A stretch of 64,000 nucleotides of DNA from Paragonimus skrjabini miyazakii (GCA_014338405.1 JTDE01001515.1:39020-103019), one strand, 5' to 3'; positions 26,701 through 41,700 are shown, counted from the stretch's first letter. Program-made: numbers and translations. Notes: a model not told the origin generated them from the sequence alone.

Positions 26701-29700
26701 TATGTACTACTTGTGTTTTATATTCAGACGTAGAAAGTACTAGATCCTCGAGAGTTTTATACCACGTGACAAACGTCATTGCCTGAGAGTTAATTTTGCT
26801 GACGCTGGCGATAGTGTTCCATTACCCAAAATATTCTGACAATCTGAATTACGTAACGAGCGTTTCTTCACAAGAAAAAATAGGTAGGTCAATTCTCCTT
26901 CAGCTTTAAGCTGTGTTCATCAGGTACAAAAAATCTAAATAAAGTGACATGACAGAAGTAGATAAACATCGTTTGACATTAATTAACATGCTGCTGCTCT
27001 TAAACCAGATAGCTTTGTTTCGCTTGACCTAACAACTGTCAAAGGATATGACTAACAGACATGATTCTTTAAACTATAAAAGACCACACAATCAAAACCG
27101 TACACGGTTTCATGTTTGCCGCATAGCTTTACGATTTACTGTTATTTACTAGCTAAGCCACCATTCACATTAATGTGCAATTTTACCAGTGATTCTGATT
27201 GCCAAAAATAAATATCATTTCCATTTCTGAATTCAGATTGACTTTTTTGGATTTATTATCAAACGTGTGATTGACGATTGCAAAAACACACCAACGTTCC
27301 ACATCCTTATCAATTTACGGACTTATACTGAATCTTCACGCGTATGAGGCGATCATGACAATCTCCTTCAATATGAATTTGTTATTGTGTGAGATTGGTG
27401 TCCTGGTTATGGCAATCAAGTTTCCAACTACTTATCGGTAAACAAATAAATTCCGAAGGTCACTGAATAATAATTTAGAAGCGAACTTGACTAAGTTATT
27501 CTGATCACTGGCTCAGCAGTAAGAGCAAACAAAAGGTTTGTTGCGTTATTTGACTGAACGTTTGAAACACAAAGATTACTCGGGCTCAATATGATAAAAA
27601 GACCACACTACAAACAGGAGAACGGACTTTCTACTACTGAACCGGAGAGGAACGCTGGCTAACAAACAGTTTTAGGAAAAGCACAGTTCTAGAATTTCTG
27701 TTCGGGTTTTGAAAAATAAGAATCGATTGGATAACTGTTCAACGAACAGCCGAAAAATGAATGATCGTATACTGTGTATAACAAAGCCTTTGAGTACGAA
27801 CTGATTTTTGCAGTTATTACACCAACATAAGGCTTCCAAAATTATCTCGTTGACAGTTATTCAAACTCACGACGGCTACAATGTGCTTATATCACACCAG
27901 ACTATATAAATATGTCAAGCAGGCCCTAAAGCAGTGAACATCTGCGATCTACCCAAAGCCAATTGACAGCTTGATGTGTTGGCTTGGTACGAGCAGTCCG
28001 TCATAATGCTGACCGAAGGCATTTCTTTTCTGGGTTGTAGTCACAATCCTATCAAATATTCCGAGTCGAATTTGAAAATTCCTCGACAAACCTATTTACC
28101 AATTACGCAGGTACTTTTAAACAAACACGAGGGTTTTAGTTTACAAGTTTTAAAAAACAACTTTATACATAATCGATCCACATCACCTGGAAATTTAGTA
28201 TTAAGCAAATTTAAGAGGGTCGGCCAGGGTTAGATTAAACGTTCGTACGTAACTTGTTAGAGCGTAAACTCGTGGGTTTTACAGGCGGATAAAGATGAAA
28301 TACATTTTTGCTAAAATTCCTGCTAACACCTTTTTACTGCTGTGTATTTCGGCGCTCAGAATACGTACGGGGATATATAGAGTAACTGTTTTATTGTGTA
28401 TTTATTGAGGGGCCCTTCACAATTAGGAAACAACAGATTTTGTGAGAATCCATGTTAGTGCAATGGAACAAGTTTTTCCTAAGATGTAGTTTCGAATAGC
28501 ATGCGCGTTGGTTTTACATATGATACTTCAAGAGACTAGTCTACCACAGACCGACAAAAACAGTGAGTTTTTCAAATATTGATCCAGTCACGTGGAAATT
28601 GTGTGGAAAATAGTTAAACAATAATCTAAGCTGACAGAATACAGGGAAAATGGACAATATTAATGTTTTTAATAGTGAAATTCGTGAAAATATTCTGACA
28701 TTTCCACGGCCAGCTGAATTTCGTTCCAGGATCTTTCATGAAATTTAATAAAACAATAATGACAACGGAAAATACGGATACAAATGAAAGTTAATATTCA
28801 GTTGAATCTTGTATTATTATGTGGTTAAACGTCAATATGGAACATTCAGTGGGTTTCTGCAGTTACACCTTGTTCCATTGTTGTCGGCTTAAAAGCTTCC
28901 TTTAGTAGGTGGCCAAATATCGTCTTGTTAAAATCATGCAATAACACAAGTCCAACTCTTAGTCAGAAGGATCGTTCTGTGTTTTGGTTTGTATTCACTA
29001 ATCTCGTACAATGATTTTAGCTTTCAGTCAAAAAATCCATGTTGCACGACTTACAAAAGATGGTCAAAATTAGTTAAAATTCACTGACAAGCGTCAGGGC
29101 GAGATAAAAATCCCTAATCAGTTCGAATAATACGTCGTAATCTTCACTTGCTATCCAAGAAACACTAAGTTTGGGCACACAGAAAGCCAAGTGACATTTA
29201 TACACTACAGCAGTTGATAAAGTACTCAGTAACAAAACTGTATTTCTATTGATTAACTCAAAGCTTTCAAATACTTTCCTGCTAACAGAGAGCATTACCC
29301 ATAAAAAACTCAACAAAGAGATAGCATCCATTACTTCGTTAAAAATCTCCTGAAATCATGTGCGTTAACTGTGTGAGACATTTGCTGAATATGGTTCTAC
29401 AGTAAAAACTACTTGGAAGCATTCATTTTAATTGAAATCGAACTACCGATATATTGTTTCCGAATGTTCTTTGAATGTGATCATATTGAAGGTGTTGATA
29501 ACTTGTAATTACTTTATAACAGCTATGCTCGGGCAACTATCAGCAGTCTTTTCATCCCTACTACAAGACAATAACTCTGACACACATTTCTTGACGAAAG
29601 AGTCTCGTTCTGAAGATATGAAATGTGGGTATAAGGGTATCTTTCTGCTGGGCGATCAGGCTTGCCGTTTAAGTGAGGTAATAAGTAACAATAAAAACCT

Positions 29701-32700
29701 ATTCATTGTGTCGATAGAAAGATAAATATTTCGCTCACTACTAAGAACAGATCCCTGTAATTACAACTTGGAGAGAAGTCCTAGTCGATGGGTCATCGAT
29801 TGGAGTTAAAAGACAGTAACTGTGTCTCCTATCGAGGCGATCGGGCAACCTGATCATTACTCACAAGCAGAAGTGGTTGAGTGTTCACATGTGATAATTC
29901 GGTCGTGCCTAACGTGAGGTCAATGGCGCAGTGATAAACAAAGTTGCCTCATGAACAGCGTGGCCGTGGTTCTAGTCCCGGCAATGGCGAGGATATGCAC
30001 TATTGACGAGCTCTAATGAGAGCGAAACTCGAGTCTAGTGCTTCTTTTCAAAAGGGGCCGACTGGATAGTCTATGGGAATGCGACAGGTGCGATCAATTC
30101 AGGGTGATGTTTAATCTACATAATAAAAAATAGTTTATTGAACCCAATGACTGAAAATACGTCTGAAACTATTACTGGTCTTTGTTACCGATAATCTTGC
30201 TGGTGCAAACTTCATCACTTTTCCAGTAATGTCATTGACATTTACACGCTTGACAGTAAACAAGATTGGAGTTATGGTAAATACAGCCTATAAAATCCTA
30301 CTGAGATACCTTCGGGACGGGAGCCACTGGTCACATCGAATAATACTGGATGTGTTCGCCACAAACGATTTCACCTATCAGTGAGTTAGCCAATTTATAT
30401 TTGCAACGTTCGTCTAATGAACAGTGTTTGTGTCTCCAGCGTAGTTGTTCAGTTCACATGATAAGAACGCTGTGTTGCGCTGGAAATCAATCAGCACTCC
30501 GCTTCCCTCGCATACCCTACTTATTGTCGTTTATTTTGGAGAGCAATATACATATCTTCATTCAAGGGAAGAACAAACGGTGACACCAAAATTAAGCAAC
30601 AGAGATGTGAAAAGTTGAATGTGAAAACAAGCTGTCTGTCAAATGTGAGACGTTGCATGGTTACTGACATTGAACAGTTGACAAGTCCTCTCACAAGAAT
30701 AGCAGGCGTTAATGGGCCAGTCATCAAATGAAAAGTTATATGTAGCGTATATACTGAACAGTTTTGAAATGTAAAATAAAACACACGAAAAGGAGTGTTT
30801 TCGTTACATTTTGAAGTGAGACCCTGAAGACTGACTGTCATCACCCAAAACTATCGTTTAACGAACCTCCATATGATCGTGAGCAATTAACAAAAGGTTA
30901 TATTCAGTTATACATAATTTCATTCATAGCTTTGGGATATAAATATATAGGGAGGCACGTCTGATCTACATCCACCGATTGTTCCTGTTAGACTTCTAAG
31001 CTGCCTGTGCTATTATTGATCGATCAATGGAACGCCCACATCCCGAAGATTATAGAAAACTGGGTTAATCTTTGGTTATTCTGCTTGATAACTACGGCAG
31101 ACTTTATATGGGTTATGCTTCGTATTCTAGATTATAAATCAAACGATGCAAGCATCTATGAGACAGCCGTCAGTCATATAACTACCATTACTGTTAGTTC
31201 ATTTGTGAACTCAATGAAACGCGACGGATAATGAAAGATGTTTCTTATTTTCGGGTGTAATGAACATAGGTGATCAAGTACAAGAACTAAGCAATCTGCA
31301 ATGCATCCTAGCTGAATAATCTGTAAAATACTGTATGACCGTACAATTTTGTACCATCGTATGCCCTGTATTAATCGTAAGAACAAAACGGAACTGAAGA
31401 AAGTTGTTGCATAACATTGATTCATGCGAGCAAATGGGGTTAACTAAATTACATTCACCAGTTGAAACGTTCGGTATGACAGAATTCGTACATTCCACTG
31501 CGCCGTTTGCATTTAAAAAGCTTTACCAGTTTGTTCTTTCTGCACAGAAACATTGATCCAATGGAATAGACTACTTGAATGAAAAACGTCGATCAGATTC
31601 TAATCGTATCATCTGAATCTCTAACTGTTCACTGTCATTGACTTAAAATTTATCGATTCTTGGAAAATTATGAATAATCCTTACGTTAGAACAAAGTCTG
31701 TCCCGTATTCTTTTCTAACCACCAGGTTGCTCAAAATTTTAAACGGAAAGTTTTTGGATTAATGCTTCCTTGGATTAAACTTATAAGATAAAGAAACTAC
31801 GGAATGGTAGAAATATCTATGCACTGTTTTGGGTTACACAAACGTCGTCTATAATGTAGTTATATGAAATTCCAACCATCTTTCTTTCAACTACGTTGTT
31901 TAAGCTAGAGTATACGCCAAACTAGTTCACTCAGATTGTCGTGAAAAATATATCAAGCAGTTGGAATAAACGATTTATATCCAAACAGCTTGCGGGTTAG
32001 TTGAGACGTATTTAATCAGCAAATAGCAAATAGCTTCGCCAGTGTAATGCGTATATGTCAGCTGTCTTCCTCCCTCCCATGTATCATTTATAATTAGGAA
32101 ACCTCACTAAATTTAACAAATGAGCTGCGTGCAGTAATACGCTGAATGACATAAGATAGTCCTGAAAGATAATCCCGGTGAAAGATGAACAAAGACTTTG
32201 ATGGAAAAACCTCACCTGTCTTTGTCTAGTAGGTACTGTGAACCATCTGACAATAACCAATAGGAACACTATGGTTTCAATACAGAGCACTTATTCCAAA
32301 TTTCACTTACAGCCCAAAATACCTTTCCGACAGATAAAAAATATGAATTCTTTTGAAACTGTGTATTCGTAAAACGGATACCCATTGATCGCTCACACCG
32401 TGTTGGACTCACTTTCAAACATGAATATAAATTTTTTTCATTGAAAATGGCCACACGAAAAGTAAAATACTCGTTTTTAATTAAAACTATTCGAGTCATA
32501 TAGCACAAGATTGAGTGGTGAATCACACAGATACTTGAAATTGTGAGCATTATCAGGATGTTTCTTAAGAAGAAACTGTCACAAGAAGTTGGAACGGCTG
32601 ACCAACTCATATATTCATACCATACGTGGATACTTCTTGCTGTTTGAAGTAACTGTTGAACGCGATAAGAACACTGTTAACTATGCCACAGTGAGAATAA

Positions 32701-35700
32701 AATTAATACAATATTAATTGGTTCTTATTTGTGAACCTACAATTCAGGACCAACTCCATCTTTACAAGGTCAGTGTAAACAGTAGGGTTAGAGCTTGAGT
32801 TTTACGGCATTTAACTAGTTTTTAAATTGACTGATTAGCTTATAATATTTCTTCGGCATCCTTGATAAAACTATCTGCCCGTTGACCTGCCGAACACAAG
32901 TTGTCTATCAAAACATTACCCAAACTGTCTTTAGAAATGCGAACGAACACTGGGAACAGCGAAATTACGTGTTTTATTTTTGTCTAAGAAGAACAGTTTA
33001 ATTTATACAATTCTTCAAGTTACTGTAGGAAACGTCTCGTTATTATCTGGCTTTTGACAGATGGAATATAGTGTAATTATTGGTGTCCCTATGCATGATC
33101 GGCCGTGCGAATCGGTCTAAAATCAGCTTGAAGTGTGCATGAACGCTGGGATGAGACATACAGTGAAGACTGTTAAAAAAGGAGCGTCTAAAGTTTACTG
33201 GTACAAATGGACGGGGGCTGCCTGTCGTTGTGTCGCATATGATTGTGTCTTCGCAGTTGGTTAGAGGGAAGAAGAGATGCGACACTGTTGTAACTCTGGG
33301 TCGTTGTTTTGTTCTCGCGCTAGTTCTTTCAATGGACAAGGCGTCGGCGACACTGTTTTTATCTCCCGCGATATATCGTACGTCCGTTGTGAACTGGGAA
33401 ATGTAATGCAACTGTCGAATTTCTCTCGGGGAATGACGGTCGGGCTTGGTGTTGAAAGAATAAATAAGAGGTTTGTGATCCGTCAGGACATCAAAACGTC
33501 TGCCGTTCAACACATGACGAAAGTGCTTAATGGCGAGAAAGATATCTAGCAACTCGCGACCGAAAGTACGATAGCTCGTTTGCGCTTGTTGAAGCTTACG
33601 GGAGAAAAATGACAAGGGCTGAACTTGGCCGTTCACGACTTGTTGCAGAACAGCGCTGACAGCTGATTGAAATGCATCTGTCTCTAAAATGAAATCCAAA
33701 TCTTCGTCTACATGCATGTGTGCCAGAGTCGTCACTTGCGATAACGCGTCTTTAGCTGCGAGAAATACCGCTTTAGCCGGAGGTGATAAAATGAAGTGTC
33801 CGGAATTAGCCTTTAAAAAATCCGTGAGGGGTTTCAACAATTCCGAACAGCGTGGGATAAAACGACAGTAGTGATTTATAATGCCTAGAACCGTCGCAGG
33901 CCTTTCCGGGATTGTGGTGGTGGATAATCTTTAAGGGCAGCGCTTTTCTCTGGCGGAGGTTCAATGCCGTCGCGAGTAATTCGGTGACTCAAAAAATCTA
34001 TGGAGTCTACTCCAAAAACGCACTTCATCGGGTTTGGGGTTACACCATACTGATCAAGGCGTTCGAAAACTTCACGGAGGTGTAACATGTGTTGATGTGC
34101 ATCCTTGCTTGCCACCAGAATGTCATTGATATAGACAAACACAAAGTGCAGACCACGGAGTACTTGATCCATGAACCTCTGAAAAGTTTGAGCTGCATTT
34201 CGCAACCCAAATGGCATTCGGACGAATTCGTACAGTCCAAACGGGGTGGTGATTGCCGTCTTAACTACGTCCTATGGGGCCACTGGAATTTGGTGATATG
34301 TCTGAACTAGATCAAGCTTCGAGAAAATGGTCATACCATGTAGACCGATGGAGAAATCGTGAATATGAGGAACTGGGTACCTGTCTGGAACGGTGGCCTT
34401 GTTTAAGGCGCGGTAAACAATTTGTATTATAACATGTGACACGATCTGCTTTCAGTTCCAAAAAGTCTCCCCTGTGGGTGAATAACTAGCCGGACAACGT
34501 CTCAGGTAAACTTGTTTTATGAAATGGAGAACAAATAGAACTTATTGAATGGGGTCCATTAAGTCGTGTAAAAACAAACTGATATTAAAATTCCGGGTTC
34601 AAAATGAGCATATGGGCTAAATGTATTTCTTCTCTTTCATGCGTTTACCTAAGTTTGTTTACACAATTCACTGTAATTGCATGATGTCCACACTCGACAT
34701 ATACATCCTTACCAGTACTATTCTGTTTAACTTTGATACAAATGAAATTGGCTGTGGTATACATAAAAAAACTAGTGAGAAAATATAATTAACATTCATA
34801 TTCGAACAAATTTTAGTCAAATTTCCGGTTATCCGTTTTCCACTAAAACCGGATGCATTATAAGAAAATATTCAGTTGTAGTGATAGCTCCAGAATTCAA
34901 GAACGGTCTTCGAATGCTTATGTGCTCAATCGGATGATTTTGTAAAACAAGTGTCAAGAATAACATCAGCTGATTTAAATTTAAAAAGCGTTGAAAACGT
35001 AGAAACGTAGCTAACGCTAAACACCCGTTGACATTTATTAATTTTCTAAGGAAAATTGTTAGATTTAATCTAAACTGAGTCAAAAGAGAGTGGGTGTGTT
35101 CCAGTATAGTTACAGGTGATACACTTTAATGAATAGGAACGTTTTATTTTTTTAAGGCACACTGATATATCGTCATCTACTAATACAATGTTCATAAACA
35201 GATCGTCCGCTTCACATAATTTTGAAACAAAACTTGTCAAAATCAGTGTTCCTGTGTTATTGTGCACCCGAACTGGAGAGAAATTGTTAGTTTTGGGAAG
35301 ACGGTTAATCGTTTTAGCACTGAATTCCATTGTACCAACATTTACTCTTCGGTAATTCAATGCACACAGGATTAGCGAAGGCTATCGCAGATTTTTAATT
35401 ATGTCCGTTCACCAACAAACTGTTTACAGTTTAAGAATGATTATGTTTCGGCTTCATAATATCTGTTTTACACGTTTAAAACCCAACATATCTCCAGATG
35501 GTATGTGTTAATCCACTGGCTTGGAGATTTCGTAAAAGTATTACATAGAAACCATCGAGTTAATTCGGGCAACTATCAATCTTGTTTTTGCTCGAATGCA
35601 CAAACGAAAGCTGATGGGATGGCAAAACGTTGAATTGCCAACAGCATGCACGTGATACACTTGAAAATCTTTTGTACACATCGTCCGATCTGACAAATTG

Positions 35701-38700
35701 TAACTTCTGTGCGATTGGCGATGACAAGGAGAAGGTTTTTGTGCAAATAATGCGCTTTTGCAACTGTTAAAATTAACATTTATGATGAAGAACATTCTTG
35801 TTTCTTGTTGGCAATAACAAATCAATTAATCTATAGAAATTGGGATTAGAAATGCTATCACATGATCTAAAAATAAAACAGTAGCCTGTGATCAGTCGAT
35901 AATTTTGCATCAAAATTTGGCCATCTTAATTTTGTGAATTCACCTATTCATTTAGTCACCCTACCCTGTTGATACCGCTGTGTGCTAACCATATCTTTTC
36001 ACCTTCACCTACTAATAAATTTTATATCGGCGCCTTGAACTATATGATTCTTTAATTTCTAGTCATTCATTTATTCAATTCTGGATCAAAGTAAAATTAC
36101 AACTGCTAACATTTCAGCGCTCACATGCTAGCAACCTGATCCGGCGGTTTTCTGGGGATATTCTATCTAAATGTTTCATGTTATAGTGTGATTGCGTTTT
36201 CTATCGGGATTTACATAAAGTAGACATTTTGATTTCCACCTGGTACACAAAACTGTTTGAGAATAAGACAATCACAGGAGGGTAGTCAGCTTGCACGATG
36301 TCCGAAACAGCAAACAGTATTTCCCCATTAAATACTGAAAGTAAAAGTTTAGCTTTTTCGGCGTATTCGCAGTCATTTAAGTGCGACTATTGTGGGAGTT
36401 CTCTAAGAAGACCAAGTAAAGAGCGTGCTTTGGGGGCGGGTGCTTTTCCCAAGTGAAGATGAAGTGGTTAACAGAGGCAGAGTAGTCATTTCGAAACAGC
36501 TTCTTCCGTAAAAACCATTTATTCGCCGTGTTGCTCAAACACCGCCTTCACAGCCAACTAGAATGAACTTCTCAGCATTTGTGTTGCGTTAGTCGTTTAC
36601 TACCAGTTGGATTTTGTCTCTCTAAAGGACAAATTGATTTCTTTCACATAGATTATACCGGCCTACTTATTTGGCTGATGTATTTCACCCAAATATCTCC
36701 ATCGAATGACGAGGCAAGCAATAAAAGAACACTATCCAATCAGGTTGGAAAAAACAACTTAGAAAGATAAAATCTAGTGCGGCCGTCGAACATGAACCAA
36801 ACACGACTAGAATGTCGTTCAGTATCATGTGGAATGGTCTGGTGATCGATTAAAGGTGCAAAAGCACTGCCCTTCAAAGGCTAAATCTGTTGAGGTTTCC
36901 TTACGTGATCAAAAACTGAGCACAATACAAAGTTCACTCTTGTCCCTAGCTCCTGTAACCAACAATTCGTTCATTCTTACCGTTATAAATCAGTCTCAAG
37001 AGGCAGGAGTCATTTGAGGTTTACTTAGTTGGAACAGTAGCACAGTGTGTAAAAGCTGGATGTGTGCATATCTTCCTCTGTGTTTGCTTATATAGATACC
37101 TAATTCTGGCTCACAACCGTTTAAGGTTTTCCAGCTGCTTGAGTATTAACAGACCTACTACTACATACTGATGTAATAATTATATTTGACTAGAACGTTC
37201 AGGAGACAAGAACTACTGTATCAGTTAGTTAGCCAATCAGAATGCGTGAGTTCCACCAGTGAGTCACAAGTTTAGGAGTGACAAGATTGCGTGAAATGGA
37301 CTGTTGAAGCAATTCGTGTTTGTTGGCTGTTCTATTCAGATAGTTCAAGGGGACTCATTGTTTAGTACTACCAGTTAGATCTGCGTAATGTTAAATGACA
37401 CAATGTCTGCTTCATTAACCACACTTTGAAGGTAAAACGATTTGTTATTTTATAAGAATCCTGATATGTTGAAACCAATAGCAGTAAGTAGACTACGAAC
37501 CATCAACTGAAGAGAGATTTACTAATGTCTACTCTTGAAATCCTGTCAAGCATCCTTGAGAATGCAGAAACGGACAGATAGTTTATTTCGAAACATTAAC
37601 TGTTAACATACTTGAAACGTATGGACAATGTTTACAGAAAGCTCAAATAATATTCACACCACGTTTCAACACTCTCAGAAAATGTAAAAGTCTATCATGG
37701 TTCCGTGAATGCGTGAGAAAACATGGTTGATTTTTTCAGATCATTCAACTCGAGTGTTTGTTTTGCCAATCAACCAAACGGAACTATTGTGCAAGCGGTC
37801 CATGTGTCAGCTCCTTGGTCAGATTGGATGAAGCTCAAGTCAGACAAACCCCACTGGTGTGGACATTGCTAAATATCGGTAGCCAAATGCAACACGTGAA
37901 TAACAGCTAACTGTGAATATAGAATGTTGGTTTTTGAACCAGCAAGGGTTTTTATTGGAGGAAAAAACAGAGGGTATGAGTGGAAGACGGAATAATCACA
38001 GGGAATGGAAAGAATGACTCATATCGACTGAATGTAACATTCAGTAGCTCGCATAAGCAACCACTGGTATCCAAAAGCATTATGTATATAAACGAAGATG
38101 TTAGTATACGTTGAATGATGAGTTACTGAATATAAGTGAAAATTTAGTTCAGATCTTTAGAAAATAGCTTATTTGTTTGCTAACGGTAGAAGTTTGACAG
38201 TTCGTACAATGGAATTTCCTGTTACCACATTTGCGTTCGTTTCACCCACCACAACTATGTAAACCAATCACTTCATGACATACATCAATTCTTGGATGAA
38301 GCCCAATTATGAAATAATTAGAGCTTCGCCTGGATTCGAACTATCGACAGAAACAACCTGCCCAAACTAGGCAAGCGCCCTACGGGGTAGGCTACGAGAC
38401 CGCATCAAGAGCCCGGAGATTTTACATCCGGACTCTGTTATCCACCCGCTCCACTGTCTCATATAGAATCCATCAAATGATCCATGGGATGGACTGCCGC
38501 AGCAGGATTTCTCGATCAGTTCACGCTGAAATCCACCAACGTCATTGTTGCACATAGAATTTGTATTACTATTAAGTCTAATCTAAAACCATAAATCTGC
38601 CAAATTCCTTTTTAGTAAACCATCAGTTAGTTGTACCAATGGAATTGACCACCGGACTGCAGATGTACTGACGAATAATATTAACTGTCAAATGAAAAAT

Positions 38701-41700
38701 GCACTCGAGACACATTGACTTTATCTCTGACAAGACACTTTTACAGTTCCGTTAGTAGAACTCTCGAAGCAGTCAGACCAATTATTCCATTCACTGGTTC
38801 TACGCTGATCATTCTACTTCTGAATGGTAAAGTTCAGGTCAACAACTTATCTACAGTGATTTACTCGTTCAATCGCAATTGTTCAACGAAATAGGTGAAT
38901 CGTACGACTCGGCATTCATCTACATGAATCAGATATCAACTAACATTAGTCGAGACAAGTGAAAATGCTCAATCACAGGTGCCTTTGTAGGTCATCGGGC
39001 CGACAGCAGTTATTGGGTTGACATGGATTGCTCATTCATTTCCCCCGATACAATTCTGTGGAATCGATCAAAACTCCACCATCAACGAACACTGCCTACT
39101 GCCCAAGTGATCACCGTTCACTTACTCACGTCAACCATGTACGGGCGAAAAAAGTTCGTTCAAACACTCTAACTGCCTCAATCATTAGCTGACTCACTCG
39201 GTAGATATGTAAACAACTAACACCAAGTTAACTTTCAGCAATGTAACAGAGTGAGATGTTAGTGCGACGTTTAACTAATACCAAACTCTATATGCAACTT
39301 TTTTTTACTTCGATGTCCCAGAAACGTAACAGCCTAGTGAGATTTTATCAAATGCCTCATTGCCACAAGTCACGTAGGATAAGTCGCTGGGAAGTTTTGA
39401 TACAGTCAAACGCTACATTAACTTGTGGTTAGAGAATTCTCTGAAACACGACCTAACCAAAGAGCAGGTGACTGGAGATCTATCTAAATGCGTTTTAAAT
39501 CTGTTATCGGCAGAGTTGAGCAAATTTCAGCTTGAGGTACTGTCAGCTCTTTTGTAATTTTTGACTTACACGGTAGANNNNNNNNNNNNNNNNNNNNNNN
39601 NNNNNNNNNNNNNNNNNNNNNNNNNNNNNNNNNNNNNNNNNNNNNNNNNNNNNNNNNNNNNNNNNNNNNNNNNNNNNGTTTAGAATAATTAAGAACAGTT
39701 ATATGAATTTCAACCAGTTCTATAACTAGAACGGGATTAAACAAAAAGTAGAACGTACGTATTGAACACAAATTTATAACCATACGAAACTGTCAGATAT
39801 ATTTTTCAAACGAAGAATTTTCTAACTCTTCCATTTTTGCATGTCAAAAAGAATTTAGTCGTTCCGCCCTCCGGATTATGATTTAGAACTGAAGTACTAA
39901 ACATTGCAAATTATACTAATTATATAGGCTCGGGTATGAGTGAACGCTTGCGTTTTGATTAGGACTACAAACCTGGCAACGTGACAGAGTCGAAAACATG
40001 TGCCGTTTAAGAATAACGATTATGCACTTGAAACCACACTACCAAGTTTAAATGCCACAAACAAGCTTCAAAAGATGTAAGGACATCTAAAATTTTAATA
40101 GTCTGGTGTTCCATTAAGACCAGTGTTAACAAGGTTCAGCTTGCAAAAGCACAGACTATCTTAATCTTTGACAAACTTATAAAACTTGTATAAGAAAGTA
40201 TGACCAATAATTACCCGAAGAACGGTTTCCGTTTGGCCGGGAATCTAGAAGGTATTCGCGCATCTGTCAAACGCTCAGCTTTAATGTACCTTGGGTCGTT
40301 GTTTACGAACCTACTGTTAGAAGAAACTATCTGGAATCTGCTATTACATATCAAGTCACTTAAGATACAACTAGAAGTCGAAGGAAGTGAATTAGACGGT
40401 CTGCTGTAAGCCTTAAGTTTGGAAACAAGCTTTATAGTCAAGTTGATTGTGTCTTCCTGGGCAGTTTGCTTGAGCTCACTTTTGTTGTCCAACTAGAAAT
40501 ATAAATTGTAGACAGACAGCATACCAATGTTTTGTATACCTCAGATTAATAGGTAATCGATTTGCGACTTGCAACTTTCCATAACAGACGGATGGTTATC
40601 GTTCACATATACGACTTAAGTTACACTAACAAACCAGTGATAAACAGCCGTTCTTGTGTACAGGAATAGCTAAAACACCAGAAGGAATTATTCGACATGC
40701 AATCAAAAAGAAAACTACGTGCTATGGTTAGTACTTTCACTTTGAAGGCTACATTTCACGAGGGTAAAAAATGGGATTGATGCTTAAATCATTCAGCCGT
40801 GCAAGAGCGCTTAGAACAAGTGACATATCAGAGGATGCACTGTATTATTCATGATAAATGTTTTACTGAAGCTTGTCTAAAAGAAGTTGTAAGAAGTTGG
40901 ACGAGACTAATTCGTTTGACTACCAGTTCTGCTGGCATCGCTTGTGACAGGAGGATTTTTGCTTAATCGAGTTATAGCTTGTTTTCAGCCAATCAGTATG
41001 GATGAGTATTGTGTCTTCACCCGAAGAGTAACTCGTTCGATCCTCCGTCCAGACTATCTCTATCTGATGAGTGCAAACAAGGGCGACACCGATTATGAAG
41101 TGTCGGCTTGAGAATGAGCATATAGAAGCGTCAATAACACCATTCCGAGGTCTTGCAGCCGTAGCCAGCCCAACCTGACAGTCCAAGGCGGACTGTCTGT
41201 CCACAAGAACGGGTTTAAAACGAGCTATCAATCACTCATACTCCTTTTCCTCACTCATGCGAATAACTAAAAGAATTAACCTCAATCTTCAGATGTCATT
41301 TTTTGGGCGCTAGGCTATAAAGAACATATTGACTTTTGGGGGTGTTTTAGTCATCTGGCCGAGCATAACATGAGCCTTTTTTTAACAAGCCGTCGGCCCC
41401 ATTTAAGTTAGCAGCCACATTTCGCTGTTGTTCTTGAAGCGACTTAGTCAACCCTCTAACAGCGTGTTTCCTTTGTTTAAAAATTGCATGGTAGAATGTT
41501 GCTTAGAAGCTACCAAAGTAACAAAACGAACAATCTGGAACAAGTCAGCGACTGATCACGGCAGAACCACGAATGTTCCAATGCTGGTATACAAGATGTG
41601 ATCCCAGCCTATGAAATAGAAAATGCAACGATTTTTGGAACTACATCAATCGGGAAAAATTCCGACTGCCAATTTATTCTTATTGTTGAAGCAAATTACA

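Larger units (their letters stand above)
33043..34480 (-). mobile_element. Ty3/Gypsy (CsRn1-like) remnant, minus strand
   Basis: Reading from 34480 down: RT, RNase H and the start of integrase of a Ty3/Gypsy pol. Gag, protease, most of integrase and both LTRs are absent, so it is a fragment truncated at both ends. Breaks include a stop at 34272-34274, a frameshift near 33860 and active-site changes. CsRn1 affiliation rests on overall feel of the RNase H and integrase head and is inference. Confidence 0.9.

Noticed and set aside
36298..36456. 52-codon frame with one CxxC (KCDYCGSS)
   Set aside because: A single CxxC is not a domain; the frame is short and lacks splice or promoter support.
41060..41090. 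CTGATGAG near 41067 as a hammerhead
   Set aside because: Followed by TGCAAACAAGG, with no GAAA core or pairing stems.
40920..41231. 103-codon minus-strand frame
   Set aside because: GC-richer than its surroundings but no recognisable motif; could be a repeat, not enough to call.
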